Below are positions 31,862 through 44,969 of a stretch of 64,000 nt of DNA, in pieces. The DNA lies in contig OZ017795.1 in assembly GCA_963969395.1 (NCBI GenBank), positions 6,386,001 through 6,450,000 on the forward strand. The letters are read 5' to 3'. Under the pieces are notes generated by a model, which was given only the letters and a program-made list of their open reading frames with translations, was not told the origin of the DNA and made no database searches. The DNA comes from Pseudoscleropodium purum (lineage: Eukaryota; Streptophyta; Bryopsida; Hypnales; Brachytheciaceae). Position 1 is the stretch's first letter; every line of letters starts with the position of its first letter. Made by a program: the position numbers and the translations under genes.

Positions 31862-33336
31862 ATTGGGCTAGAATACCATTGATCTGTCGCTGTTGCTCGG
31901 AACTTCCTTCATGCATGATGGTCACAAATTGTGCTGATTTCCGATTTAGTAATTACAGCTCAGAGTCGTATAAGTAATGGTTTGTCACCCCTCTTTTGAC
32001 CCCTCTCAGCACCACTTTGTAATGGATTATGGCTGGAGGATGCGAGCTGCAATTCTAAAACAGAAGCTTGTTGCAATCTAGGGACCAGGCCAAAGCTAGC
32101 TTTTTGCAGATCAAGGCAAGGAAGCAAGCATGCATGCAATAAATTTTATTGATTTCTGGGTAGAGTTGAGAAGGATCAGCGTTTCTCTGGACTTTTTTCT
32201 GTTTCACAATGTCATGATAAATTCTAGACTTGTCAAAAACGTTTGCAGTTGTCGCTTAACTTAATGACCCAAGCTGTTCTTGAACGAAAAGATTCACCAC
32301 TCACCGACTTAGGGTATGATTTCTTCATCTGGCAGTATTGATTTTCTGACTGAAATCGATTCCTTCTTACACATCTTAAATGTTCTTTTGAAAAACACTT
32401 TGAGACTAAGTAAAATTTGATGATTTTTTGGAGGTGGAGGTGGGGGTCGGCACTCCAAATACAAAATAAAATAACTGAAATCATACTCAAAACCAAATCA
32501 GCGCAAGCATTTTAAAGATCCCTCTTTCTTATGGAAATTCACATAGTCTAAAGTTTGAAGAGTATTTTTTATTAAAAAAAAACTAGTAGATTCTTTTTAG
32601 CTATTGGAAAAAAAAAAATTTAATCAAAAGATTTCAAAAATTTTACTTCAGCTTTTACTTTCACAAACCCCATCCATGTCTTTTTTATTTAACTATGCTT
32701 TTACTTTATTCTTTTACTTGAAGCCTCAATTTTCAGATATTTAAAGGGATCAATATTCCTAGTTGCTTTTAATCTTGTCAAACTTTCATAAGAAATGATT
32801 GGTATAAATGAAGTGTGTGTTCATTTGAGGTCCCATAATTGACTTTGAAAAGCCACTAGGAAGGACAATTAATCTACGTATCTTTCTTGAAAAGAAGATC
32901 TATTCTATCTAAAATAAAATTTATTTTTATTGAACCTATGAAAAAATGTAGGAAATATTTAGTATGTAAAAAGATATGTCAAACTATCATGAACACAAAT
33001 TAATTTACAATCAAGACAAAGAAATCAATAAGAAGGGACCAAAATCTCACTTGTTGGTATTTTAGTAGCAATCCTATTGCAAGAACCACAATAGCTCATT
33101 GTTGTTATTACCCTACCCATTGTAGTAGTAAGGCATCCTTTATATTCTTTGTACTCTAGCTTATATAATCTCTAGTCTCATTGCTTGCATTGAATTATGA
33201 CACACAAGCCTCAGAAACTTGTGATAAACTTGTGATAGGCCAAGGCCATTTAGAATCAAACCCCAAAGTAATTGTCTTCCGAGAAGGCAAGGAGGATAAG
33301 CAATTGAACAAAGACCAAAAATTCCAAGAGGACACG
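31862..33336. other. AT-rich intergenic DNA upstream of the cytidylyltransferase
   Basis: No gene was recognised. At 33050-33260 there is a TGTTGG start, a TATATAA box and a CTTGTGATA repeat that faintly resemble a Copia-type LTR, but I could not bound it. Confidence 0.35.
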
Positions 33337-34137
33337 ATGTCAGCCTTCCAAGCCTCTTCCCAGTCCCTCGGGAGTTCTCCAAGGCCCGTGCGCGTCTATG
33401 CAGATGGGATTTATGATCTCTTCCACTTCGGCCATGCGCGCTCTCTTGAACAAGCCAAAAAGTTGTTTCCCAACACGTATCTTATGGTCGGATGCTGCAG
33501 CGACGCGCTCACGCAGAAATTCAAGGGTAAGACGGTCATGAGTGAGGCGGAGCGCTACGAATCTCTCTGGCATTGCAAGTGGGTGGACGAGGTGATCCCC
33601 GATGCGCCTTGGGTGATCAGCCAAGAGTTTCTGGACAAGCACCGCATCGACTACGTCGCGCACGACGCCCTTCCTTACGCGGACGCAACAGGGCGTGGAA
33701 GCGCAGATGTGTACGACTTTGTGAGAAAAGCGGGCCGATTTAAAGAAACGCAACGAACCGATGGAGTTTCCACGTCCGATCTCATCATGCGCATCATCAA
33801 GGATTACAACCAATATGTGATGCGGAACTTGGCACACGGCTACAGTCGAGAAGATCTCGGGGTCAGTTTCGCGAAGGAGAAGCAGCTGCGAGTGAATATG
33901 GGCATCAGGAAACTCAAACAGAAGGTGAAGGAGCAACAGGATCGGGTCGGACAAAAGTTGGGGACCGTGGCCAGACGAGTCAACCTTCATCAGCATGAGG
34001 AGTGGATGGAGAATGCTGATCGCTGGGTCACTGGATTCTTAAAACGGTTTGAGGAAACTTGTCATTCGATGGAAAATGCAATTAAACTGCAACTCAAAAA
34101 GGGACTCCTCGAGCCTTGGCAAGGTCTTAACTCCTAA
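33337..34137 (+). CDS. CCT: Choline-phosphate cytidylyltransferase, intronless copy
   Basis: Catalyses CTP + phosphocholine to CDP-choline + diphosphate in the Kennedy pathway of phosphatidylcholine synthesis. From ATG 33337 (266 residues) the nucleotidyltransferase motifs are intact: [16 protein letters not shown] with HFGH at 30-33, [16 protein letters not shown] at 71-86, [11 protein letters not shown] at 106-116, and [15 protein letters not shown] at 139-153. A membrane-binding-type helical segment follows ([20 protein letters not shown]). The frame is open upstream to 33181, but those 52 codons look unlike the family, so I chose 33337. Plant CCT genes normally have several introns and this one has none. 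An A-rich AAAATAAAAACAAAGAAAG run follows about 50 bp after the stop. It is probably a retrocopy whose frame has been kept, so it may be expressed. Confidence 0.88.
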   Translation: MSAFQASSQSLGSSPRPVRVYADGIYDLFHFGHARSLEQAKKLFPNTYLMVGCCSDALTQKFKGKTVMSEAERYESLWHCKWVDEVIPDAPWVISQEFLDKHRIDYVAHDALPYADATGRGSADVYDFVRKAGRFKETQRTDGVSTSDLIMRIIKDYNQYVMRNLAHGYSREDLGVSFAKEKQLRVNMGIRKLKQKVKEQQDRVGQKLGTVARRVNLHQHEEWMENADRWVTGFLKRFEETCHSMENAIKLQLKKGLLEPWQGLNS

Positions 34138-36021
34138 ATGTAATGTCCAAGGCCTCTGCTCAGCTTCTTGGAGTGTGCTCAAAATCTTTTAAAATAAAAA
34201 CAAAGAAAGAAACCTAATGTTTTGATAAGATTTGTCAATTCTCTTAAAATTGTAACTTTGAGAATAAAAACTAGACATGTTATGAATCACACATGAAAAG
34301 AATACACAATTATGTCACTTACAGATCGAAAGATTATAAGGTTTGATGAAGAGGGTGTTAAAATTGTCAAATCTACAATTGAAGTCATGAAAAAATATGA
34401 GGTAAAGGACAAAAAAAAATGCATAACTATAATCAATTTATGGCTTTTCAAAACCTACTCTAAAAATTTTATTAAATGAATTTTCAATGTATTCTTCCCC
34501 CAAGATCTAGTGTAATTGAGACTCGTCTCCAAGAGCCTCTCATATTAGAAACTATCAAGATTTTCAATGGATACTCTTATACAAATCTTCAATAGAAAAA
34601 TCACAAACAATCTATCCTTAAAATAGTGTTTTAAAGGTATTCAACTAAGAAATTAAATACCCAAATTTGCATTTTGATAAGATTTTATTTAACTTCAAAA
34701 TCATTTTGTTTCTATTGAAATATGGTGCCTTGGGCATTTAGGATTATGGACAACTCCACCATCTTATATGCCCCTATTTTGTAGTTTGAATGGAAACTCA
34801 ATCTCTGTTGATGATAAATCCAATTCAAATCCTTCTTGAAAAAGTCATTGAAAGTTTCATTAGAAAGTTTTTAGGGGGCTAGGAAGCCCGTTCCTATCAC
34901 TTTCTCCCCAATAGCCTAAAAACAATTGCTATCCAATTTTTTTTGGAAAAATTTTAAAATGAGAAAAATTGTAGAATTTTTTTTATTTAAAAATAATAAT
35001 AATAATAATAATGATATGACAATCGTTGTGCCACATTACACAGTTGGTGCAACAAGTTCCCAGAATTTGAAAACCTCAAAGAACGCGCAGCCCTCCAAAG
35101 ACTTTGAATATCTTGTATCTCCTTTTGTTCATATATTTTACACAGATGAAAGATGAAGTAGTTTTTATTTTATTCTTTTAAAGCATATTCAAAACTGATT
35201 TTTTCAATAGAATGTTCTTCAATTACAAGTTTTAGGATTTACTAATTTTTAATGAAAAGTTTGTTCATCTCTTTAACCCCTGTGCATCGAAGCGGATGAT
35301 TTTCGGATACTGAGAAACAAGGATCTGTGGACTACCATGTTCATCAAATATTATAATCTTGAAATCCGCACGGTGGATTCCCTTATAAACTTCAGATTTG
35401 CACTCATGAGTAAATTGGCTTCAGATCTAAACCGTGAAAACGTCAGTAACCGAGTAATTTTGAAATTATTCCAAGTTTTTTGGATCCAGCAAAAAATGCT
35501 TCTCACTTGTGTTGTTCTCTTTGTGATGCACAGGGATTAATGTCAAGAGACACAAGACGATCTTCTAGAAAAAAGGATAATTTTGTACTTTTATTGCATT
35601 CAGAAGAATTCAGAATTAGTGAGTGATTTGCACAGCTTGTTGCAACACAACAATAAATAATGTTTCATCAAGCTACAAAGTCTGAAGGTTTTATTGAGAA
35701 TATGGTTGGATGTTAAAAGGGTTTAACAAGAACAAAAGAATGAAAATTGTGTAGATGAAAACATAATTGTGACATAGTTTGCATTTAATAGAGTATATAT
35801 ATTTGTGATTTTAGAATGGTAAACTAGCTAATTATATTTTAAATCTAAAAATTATAAAATTATAATAATATATTGGAAAAAAATATTAGAAGAGAATATT
35901 AGAATTTGTAAAATCTACATCTGTTGAATAGGAATTTGTATCCAAAATATAAAGCCCTAAGTACTATTGAGATTTTTTTTTATTACACTTCAATAATTCA
36001 ATTTCTTTTTGTAATCCTTGA
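34138..36021. repeat. AT-rich DNA with dispersed-repeat fragments
   Basis: 34320-34480 on the minus strand resembles 37140-37340 and 54195-54400 (shared GAAAAGCCAT/GAAAAGTTGT, TTATGCA, ACAT(G/C)TAAAAAGAG landmarks). A CTTGGGCATTTAGGATTA terminus lies at 34727-34744. An AATAAT run is at 34992-35011, and 35015-35160 resembles 49955-50095. No gene was recognised. Confidence 0.5.
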
Positions 36022-36585
36022 CCCCTAAAGGACCAAGTGGTTGTTGAACCACCAATTCAAAATTCAAGGAAGTTCCTATAAAGTTAATTTTAAATGTATC
36101 TTTTTAAAAATTTGACATAAGATATAGATATGTTTCTCCTTCTTAGAAATGTGATTTTTTGTCTGATTAAGTGCCCAAATCAAAAGTTATATTACTAAAG
36201 TATTTAAGGTAGTTTTGGTACCTCATAAAAAATCATCTATAACTTTTGAAATTTTGTAAGCATGTAACTAATACGATGTAGGATGCAATTGTCAAAAAAA
36301 CAAACTTCTAAGTGTAGTGCCAAAATCTCATTCTATAAGGAGCTTAATTTTGTTTACTCTATCCAGCCTAGTTGAAAAATATACATTCTAACTTCAAATG
36401 CTATAATCTTAAAATTGTGCAGTCAAAAATTATGAATTTCTTTTCACACATTTCTGTAGTAGTCTAGTATACTACTATACAAATGAATTTTAAAAAATAA
36501 AAAATAAAAATTCTCTTACTATCCTAAAAGGTGATAGTTTTTGATAATTTCTTCCCAAAATGTACTACATACTTTAGTGCATTTA
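36022..36585 (+). mobile_element. Short (~560 bp) copy of the TTAA/CCCTAAAG family, decayed
   Basis: Begins CCCCTAAAGGACCAAGTGG after TTGA and follows the copy at 38548-39119 in landmarks (GTTGTTGAAC, ATCAAAAGTTAT, CTATAATCTT). The 3' end is degenerate near 36585. Confidence 0.55.
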
Positions 36586-38547
36586 ATAAGTGCAAAAAAA
36601 AATTTGAATATTATTTTGTGAAGAAATGCCATGATTGTCTGCAATATGAAATCATTTCAAAGCTCTTTCCAAATAAATAATGTAAGAGACCCATTAAAGG
36701 AGATTCACCTAGTCTAAAGGGTTGTGAGTTCCTAAGGATTCTCAACCCATCGGAACTCATGGAGCTATTGCCTAACGTGGCAAAACAACTACCACATCAT
36801 TTTTTTTAAATCAGATTTTTTTAATTATAAGAATTTTAATTTTTTTAAATTATTTAACAGCTAGACGTTCCTTAAGTGTGGGAAAAATTGCAAGGGAACA
36901 AGCCCTAAAACGGCCCTCCCATCTCCCAAAAACTCTTCTTCTACCTATTTTGTGCCACTTTCTTACCACTAGGTATCAAGAGAGAACATTTGAAAATTTA
37001 AAATATACACTATTAATATATTGTGGTACAAATAGGATGACTTTTGAAATGGGGCACAAATAGGATCTCTTATCTTACACAAATCTAAACCCATATTTTA
37101 ATTAATAAAGAAGAAAGATTTTCTTTGTTGCGTATATTGTAAAGTAGATTTTGAAAAGCCATAGATTGATTATAGTTATGCATGTTATATCTTTTAACTT
37201 CATATTTTCCATGACCTCAATTGTAGATTTGACATGTAAAAAGAGAATTATGAGACTTTCAAATTACTTTCACAATTTTAACACCTTCTTGGTTAAATAT
37301 TATGATCTTTCAATCCATTTAAGTGATATTGTTGTGTTTTCTTCTTCCATAACTTGTCTAGCTTGAATTCATACAATTATATAGAATTTGAAACATCATT
37401 TAAGCAAAGTAAAATTATTTTTTTCCAAAAAATTGAACGAAGTTCATGTGAAAAATCAAGATAACTTTCATTTCCAAAAATTTGTTGAGATTTTGAATCT
37501 CAAAATTCAAAGAAAATGATTTCAAAATAATTTTGAATTCAAAGTATTTTGAAAAAAATTATTCTACTTTGAACACAATTCATACTTTTGACTTAACTAT
37601 GAGCGGTTGAATCCCTACTGATTCTAATTTGCATATCCTACATATTCTAAAGTTGTATTTCTAGAGTAGGTGAATATCTTTATACACAAGGGAAACGTGG
37701 GTGTTCTAAATATATAGCATGCAGTAAACTTATCCAATGTCAATCATCAATGATGAGTGAGGCATAGCAAATTATAGCCTTGCTTCCTTGTCCAATACTC
37801 TTGAATTTAGCTTGGGTGTTTTAAGCCATAAATTGATCAAGCTTGCCAAAGCCACAAATTTTAGGTGATTTTTTCCCTTCTTATAAAACTAACTAAAACC
37901 TAAAACTCTACCGCCAACATTTTTTAAGGGAAAGAAAATCATCAACTTCAATTTTAAATACACACATTCATTTGTAACAAGCTCATTTTCACATTCTTTG
38001 CTAATCTTCTCAATTCAACTCTTATTAGAACATTAATACAACTATTACATATTGTGGTCATAAAAATGAAAACCCTCCGAGATCTTCTTAGAGATTTAGA
38101 GATATTCCTAGTGAAATCAATAATATTGTTATGCATCAAAAATAGAAGAGAAAATATTTAATTCCTAAAATTACTTTGCATTTGAGCCCCTAAAATATAG
38201 AAAATGATCACTTTCTATTTCAAGATTTGTATGAAATAATTGTTAACAATGATAGCTAAAATTGTAAGATTGTATTTCCTCTCCATGTAGAACACATATA
38301 AAAGTTTCAAACTCAAATTCTTTACCATTTGTGTGATCAATAAGCTCTTAGTAGAAATTTTTTTTTCTCATTATATGCTTGCGGATGCATTTCAAATTCA
38401 AATTTTGATAAAAATTTGAGGATGTGGAAATTAGTTTTCATCCTTTAGTATGTTGTATATATATTTGATTTTAAAGCTACATACAAAAAAAACAAAATTT
38501 TAATTTGCTTAAACTTGTGAAAAAATTATACAACTTACTTGCATTAA
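36586..38547. repeat. AT-rich DNA with dispersed-repeat fragments
   Basis: 36660-36860 holds an inverted relative of the repeat at 49955-50095. 37135-37345 is related to 34320-34480 and 54195-54400. No gene was recognised. Confidence 0.45.
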
Positions 38548-39119
38548 TCCCTAAAGGACTGAATGATTGTTGAACTTACTCATGCAATCTTAGGTAGGTG
38601 CGTATGAAGTCATTTTTTCATAGATGTTCTTAAATTTTTGATTCAAGATGTAAACATGTACCTTCTCAATGGGAATATAATTTTTTTTTTGTGATTGTGT
38701 GTCCGGATCAAAAGTTATGCTGCCCTAGACTTTGGAGGTAGTTCAGGTAGCTTGAGGTAGCATGTACAAAACTCCTTTGATAATTTTGAAATTTGGCAGG
38801 TATGTAATTTATATGATATAAGATGGAAATATTAAAAAAATTACCATGTATAGTGTAAAAATCTCACTTTAGGAGGAGTTAAAGCCTCCTAGCTCTATCA
38901 GGCAAGGTTAGAAGAATTTTTTTTTCCTAACTTCAAATGTTATGATCTTTCAATCTTTGCAAGCAAAGTCTCTGAAATTTTTTCCACACGGTCCTAGATA
39001 AGTCTAGTACAAATTTGTATGGTTGGATTTTGAAAAAAAAAATTCATTAATTCTTGTTGCCCTAAAATTTGCCAGTTTTTGACAATTTTTGTCCAAAATG
39101 TGCCTTGGTCCTTTAGAGG
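38548..39119 (+). mobile_element. Short (~570 bp) copy of the TTAA/CCCTAAAG family
   Basis: Starts TCCCTAAAGGACTGAATG after TTAA (38544-38547) and ends GGTCCTTTAGAGG before a degenerate TCAA. It has the same internal order as the copies at 36022 and 49213 (minus strand). Confidence 0.65.
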
Positions 39120-41841
39120 TCAATATAATCCTACTACAACACTTGCAAGATCACTAAATTCTACAAAATTTTCACAAATGTCTTGATCTAGAATCCTAGA
39201 GGTGAATTCTTTTTATACTTGCAATATAACAATATAAAGGGTGTGAAAAAAAAACTGAAAAAAAGTTTCAAATGCAATGTTTTGGGTCTAAAAGATGAAT
39301 TTTTGGCCATCACTCCCAAACCCACCCATGCGTGCAAATTTTATACATGGATTTGTATTGACAATATGCATCCCAAATTGTAATTTTCATCGAAATTGCT
39401 CACCTAAGTAAATTATGCGCATGGATTTCTATTCAAATAGTGCTAGTATGTGAGCATGAAAATGCGAGCATGTGAATTTTATGCATATATATATACTACA
39501 ACCATTGAAGGTGTTTATAATATAAACACCTATAATATAGGTACATATATTATAATTATAGTATAATCATGGAAGGTTTCTATAATATAGACACCTATAA
39601 CATTGTAGAGTCTTTTAGGCTCATGGACTCATGTTCCTAAGGTTATATAATAACAACCCTCAATTTCTATTGACAATATGCATCCCAAATTGTAATCTTT
39701 AGAAGGCAAAAGGCAATTGACAGCAATTGACCCCCCCCCCTAAAAAACACAATTTGGTTGCAAGAATTTTAAGGAGAATGTGGATGCCAATGGTAGCAGT
39801 GATCAATAGTTCAAATTTTGCTATATATTTCCAAAAAGAGGAGTACAATATGTACATTTTGCCACCTAAAAAAGGGCTGTAAGATAGACATACTTCAAAG
39901 TATCACTTGTTCAAGATTTGCAGATCTTGAGAGTAGCCGCAAAACAAAACGATATCTACTTTTTTAAGCAAACCGACAAAATTGGTTTTATATTTTTCCA
40001 AACTTGTATGAATATAATACAAATTTGTGAAAACAAATGTGTATAGATGTACGTACTATGGATCATAGACTAACAAGCAAGTGGTCACCAAAACACCCAA
40101 TAGCAACAGACTATAAGCTTGTACCACATGTAGGAGATTGGCCAACACAAAACCTGCCCTGGCTCATGATTGTGACAACTTCCTGTAATCCCACCTTTGG
40201 TGCTTTACACCCAGTTGCGCTTGGATTTAGGTCATTTTTTTAAGATGTCACCAAATGAATCCTGTTACTTTAAGGTCCATCTACCTTAGTCCTCCAGTCC
40301 CCCCCATGCAAGGCCAGGGGGCTTCTATGGACAATTGCCTGTTCTGTTCTTCGAACCACCCGGCAAACCCTTCCAGTCAAACATGAGTTCAGGTACCTAT
40401 CATAACTGGTGTTTGTGTCTGTTGTCTGTAACGAAACTCATTGGGCAACTGCCTTGATGGAGAGTGATAACTTATGGAGTCTGCACTAAATATCATCCGT
40501 ACAGAATGTGCATTATAATTGATCGTACCATGGCCAGTACTTCTCACTAAATTAAAAAAGAGTGTATAAATATACTGTAACTTATTATCAAGACCAACCC
40601 ACAAACATGCATCTCTGTCCCCAGAATAAAGTGTGAGCTTGTACAAATTGAATTGAATAGATAGATTTCACTACAACATGGACCCTGTGGCGCCCCAGGT
40701 GGTTTCCAAAGCAGGATACTTACTGCTTGAACTGGACTTGTCTGTACTTCCTCCTTGTTTTTTTTAATCAACCCATTTCTTTTGGGCGGTTTAGGAAAGA
40801 AGTAGATGCTTACAAGACATGATGCTGAGGCTTTGTCATGTTTTTCTGTTCCTGCGGTGACTCAAACTTCAAATTCAATCATTAACTTAAGTAGGATACT
40901 TGTTGCAGGGACTAACTTAATATATGTTAATGTTTGTTGTGACTGTAAACTTTGATATGATTAAATGGCATTGCAACAGCCTCCTGTATGCACATTTTTT
41001 TTTAAACTGCAGTGAGTTAATCTTTGCAGTGGCTGTGACTTTGATATCTTATAATGTAATGGTGTTTGTAACAGCTTGCGCACACTTTTTTTGATGGCAG
41101 TATGATAAGTTTGCTATGACCCAACAAGTAAGTCAAGGACAGACAGACTTTTCATATAAACTTCTTCCTATGTTGTCTGCATGGGAGCCAATTGCAAGAA
41201 TGCAAGATCTAAAGCTCATCCATGTGCAGGCCCTGGGAGACTGGCCTTAGTCAAGCAGATTGAAGTGGAGACTGTGATCTGCTTTTGCACTATCCAGTGA
41301 CTTTCCTTCAATTTTCTTGTTGGGGTGAGATAAACATTAACATAAAAAATTGTGGATCAATGGAGTAACTACATAGAACATGCATGAAATGACAAATCTT
41401 ATGCATCTAAAACCAGGCAAGTTACAATCATTCAAAGATCACAAGGCATTCATCCCCAAATGATGACGTCTCTCTGACAGTTGGATAGCAGATTCTGGCA
41501 AGTTTCCTTTTTAGATCCCTAACTTATATCAGTGCCCAAACCACTGTATGATCTATCCTGCATAACATATATAATGAAGGATAATGCATCATCCAGTATC
41601 CTAAGTAAAGAGACAGTACAACAGGCAGCCTGGCCAGGTTTCCCAAGATTTAAAAGATCTGAGAAATAATCACTGTCCAATAGATGCATGATAAGGTAGT
41701 CTGGCCAAATTCTCACAGTGAGAGAATTCCACCAACTTCATGGATGATGCCAGGTGTGACGCAGGAACACTCCTGTACCTCTAATAACTCATTTTATTAA
41801 TCAAAGGTACAAGCATTTCAGTTGTGTGCCATGAGATTACT
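39120..41841. other. Intergenic DNA, no gene seen
   Basis: Holds a perfect 10+1+10 palindrome, GGTGTTTATA/TATAAACACC, at 39510-39530 and a C10 run near 39730. From about 40000 the composition is less AT-rich. The short open frames there are not recognisable. Confidence 0.45.
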
Positions 41842-42002
41842 TAAGGTAACTCTGCCTATGACAGTCCAAATGGGAGCCAGCTCATCACAGGCATAAAATT
41901 TCTAGTGATGCACATTTCAAGAACTAGAATGTACACCATTAGTACAATTTTGCCTGTGATGGGCTGGCTCCCATTTGGACTGTCATAGGCAGAGTTACCT
42001 TA
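41842..42002. repeat. Long near-perfect hairpin
   Basis: Left arm TAAGGTAACTCTGCCTATG onward (41842-41900) pairs with 41945-42002. The outer ~57 bp carry one mismatch and a 2-base bulge. The loop region also pairs imperfectly (TAGTGATGCACAT with GTACACCATTA), so almost all 161 bp fold. It may be a foldback MITE with a TA target or a small-RNA precursor; which one is unknown. Confidence 0.85.
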
Positions 42003-42525
42003 TGTGACCTTGGAAACCTTCCAAGCCTGGTGAACTGGGCACATCAGTGTCCTGTACTATCTTACTGGTAGTTCAATTACCTGCTTGGAAAACTGTGTTT
42101 AAGCTTAACCTTGACATACTTCAGGTCCTGGCTGGAAGAATTCAGTTCAGTTTGCCCTGAATTTTCCCTTGAAGAGAACAAGGCAGATAAGTTACTGAAA
42201 ATGCAGAGACAGTAATCTAACTTAAGCTTACAGTTGCAGTAAGTGCAGGGAATACACTGACAATGAAGTGTCTTTCTTCCCAAGCATCTTAATTTGAGCA
42301 CCATTCACTTATTCAGTAAGCTTAAGCTTACTGTATTGGAAAAAGGAGTGTGTGTGTAACTTGATGAATCCCAACTCAGTCCCAAATGACAAGCAGCATT
42401 TGATGAAATGTCAAAAAACAGGGAAAAAACAACCCCAGTGATAGCAACATGACTCCTGTAGTCAGTCATTTGGGAGGTGTTGATCAGTGTGTCTTAAAAA
42501 CTTGCACTTTTTGTGGTACCTATTG
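42003..42525. other. Intergenic DNA, no gene seen
   Basis: No recognisable gene or bounded repeat. Confidence 0.4.
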
Positions 42526-42694
42526 GTGAGCAACATTCTCTGCCCTGAGCCGACATGACACGTAGCCACCAGCCACCCAAGAAGGAGGTTGCAAGCTTGG
42601 TCACAACTCACAAGTGAGCATTACAGTGCCCTGAGATGATGACACATACCCATCTGGCAAGAAGGAGGTTTGCGAGCTTGGTAGCAACTCGCAA
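42526..42694. repeat. Tandem duplication, two ~85-bp units
   Basis: Units at 42526-42613 and 42614-42694 share GTGAGCA, TGCCCTGAG, AAGAAGGAGGTT, GAGCTTGGT/AAGCTTGGT and CAACTC(G/A)CAA in order, with a short gap in the second. Confidence 0.8.
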
Positions 42695-43236
42695 GCATTC
42701 TAGACCATAGCAAGGTGCTAGAAATGTAGTTCGGCGTCTTTCTAAAATCAAATTGTACATATTCTTGTCTCAATAGTAGTGCTTTTGTTCATGAGAGTCT
42801 AGGAACACTTTCAGATACACCCATTTTCAACACTTTGAAAAGTCATGATTTTATATGTATAAAGTAAAAATACAGCAGAAAGAGAACCTAAAATCCTTGC
42901 TTGACTTCCAACAAAAAAAATTGTTGATTTAAAAAATTTACAATAGGAGCAATGCTCCCTTGCACTCGTATTGGGATGCAATCGGGTGTATTTTCAGGAC
43001 TTTGAATTTTCGAATATTTCAGCAATGAATGATATAGGGTACTGGCTAATGGCCACCAGTGCTCATCACACTTTGATCTCATGATTGACGGAGTCCTGAG
43101 TTGAATTCACTTTTTAAAAAGTTACTGTCTTTGCAGTTCATGTACAAGGGGAACTTATTTAGACGTGGATCTTCACTAACTGAAGCTTAACTTAATTGCA
43201 GCAAAGATGTGCAACCCTGGTTACTCAATTCAAATT

Positions 43237-43345
43237 TTAATTTTAATTTTAATTTATTTTTGAAACAAAGGAAACAAAATTTCATTGCCAAGGGCAAAAT
43301 ACAAAGCACACCAGCCACAAAAACACTCACACTTTCAATCAACAA
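43237..43345 (-). mobile_element. 3' end of a LINE-like retroposon, minus strand
   Basis: The reverse complement reads TTTGTATTTTGCCCTTGGC, AATGAAATTTTGTTTCC, then an A-rich tail of AATTA/AATTTA units. It resembles the tail of the plus-strand insert at 43416-43649 (ATCAATGAAGATTGTCC, TTTGTTTC, AAAATAAAA). The 5' limit was not found. Confidence 0.5.
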
Positions 43346-43415
43346 GAAATCGTGTACGTGACCCTATCATCTATCCTCAATTTCTCATCTACTGTAACCT
43401 CAAATTAGGTCACTT

Positions 43416-43649
43416 CTTAGCCTTAGCACTGGTCCTTTAGCGAGTGGGTTTTACAAGCCTCTTTGGCTTGGCCGCTCTCTGAGTGTCCATTGGTTCTGCT
43501 GGTTTGCTTGGTTCTCCTTTGTTTGCCTGTGTTGCTTTCTTTTTTAGTTGTTGAAAACCCAATAAATTCTGTCGGGGACTTGGTCCTCTGGTTCGATGTA
43601 CTTTTTCTCTTATCAATGAAGATTGTCCATTTGTTTCTAAAATAAAATA
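43416..43649 (+). mobile_element. Short retroposon (truncated LINE or SINE) with 14-bp target duplication
   Basis: The 234-bp insert ends in an A-rich TCTAAAATAAAATAA tail and is bracketed by AAATTAGGTCACTT at 43402-43415 and 43650-43663. Target duplication plus an A-rich tail is the mark of target-primed reverse transcription. No complete RNA polymerase III promoter was recognised, so a 5'-truncated LINE is the simplest reading. Confidence 0.85.
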
Positions 43650-43663
43650 AAATTAGGTCACTT

Positions 43664-44969
43664 AAAAACCAACTTTGTTGCTGTTTGATTTTCTTGGTGC
43701 AGAATCAGTGATACTGCTGTAGTTAATTCTATGGCCTTCAGAATTCAATCCATTGTGGATTTTGGAATTCCCTCGCATGTGGGATAACTTGAAGATTACA
43801 TTTTATAGTTGTTTATGCAAATTTAGGAAAGGTGAGGTACAAACTATCCACTCAAAAGATGGCTCTCTCCGGTTTGCATTAGTTGCTCCCCTCTATCAAA
43901 AAATTTATAGGCCGTTATTTTTTATTTTTTTAAATGTTTACTTTCAAAATTGTCATCGATTTCTCAAAAAATCACAAGATGTTGGTCTTGTGAGATTTAA
44001 TCTAAGCCATCCAAATATAAAAGACAAAATGAATAACTAATATGTACACAATATTGAATATAGATATGGGATGAATACTAAATACAGGTACCTAATATAA
44101 AACATAGTATCGAATACAAATACATGATGAATATTGAATATGGATATAGAGGAATTATCCCATATTGATTGTCACTATATTGATTTTTGAAAATTACATG
44201 AGGGGGGAAGGGGGAGGGGGGGTTGCGAATGAAAATTTTAAAATCTTTAAAACCCAAAAATGAGCCCCCAAATGGAGTCACTTTAGGGTGGATAGTGGGT
44301 ACCTCTCCTCATAATGACAATGAGGCAAAAAGAGACAAAACCTTGGTTTCCTCCCCCCTCCAATAGAAAATTGAGAATTGTTGATTAAAAAATAAAAATA
44401 AAGCTTTTCATCCTGGATATTGTTGATCTTAAAAACATCCATGGATATGGATACAAATACATGCATGGAGATAGATATATACATATATACATACAGATAT
44501 GGTACATGAAAGGGATACAATATATGGTACATGTACAAGTGTGGATACATATATAATATGGTACATGGGATGGATATAATACAAGATGTTGTTATATGAT
44601 ATAATATAGGAATTTATCCCATATTGAATGTCACCCTCTCCCTCACCTAAAAATTACAAGTGGCATGATGGAAGAGTATAGGGAAAAAATTTATTTAATA
44701 GAAATTTTCTTTGGAGGGGTAATAAACAAAATTGGATTTTAATACATTATACTCAAAAGAGATAGTTATTGTCTCATTCACTATCCACTCAAAAGATGGT
44801 TCCCCCTCCTTTTATCAAGTCTTTCATGAGGGTTATGCAAACAAATTCAAGTGGAAACTTGTTTTTACCTTCACCACCAATACTATTCTTCCCATTCACA
44901 CTTGGGATGGAGATTAGCTTATAATTCTTTTCTTCGTCTTTACCTAATAGAAATCAACCACTTACCTTC
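43664..44969. repeat. AT-rich DNA with local repeats
   Basis: CTATCCACTCAAAAGATGG occurs near 43848 and again near 44780. AT(C/T)CCATATTGA-TGTCAC occurs near 44155 and 44620. Three imperfect ~40-bp units with ATGGTACATG lie at about 44495-44580. No gene was recognised. Confidence 0.5.

Noticed and set aside
33050..33336. Solo LTR driving the cytidylyltransferase copy
   Set aside because: TG start, TATA box and position are suggestive, but I found no matching end, target duplication or second copy.
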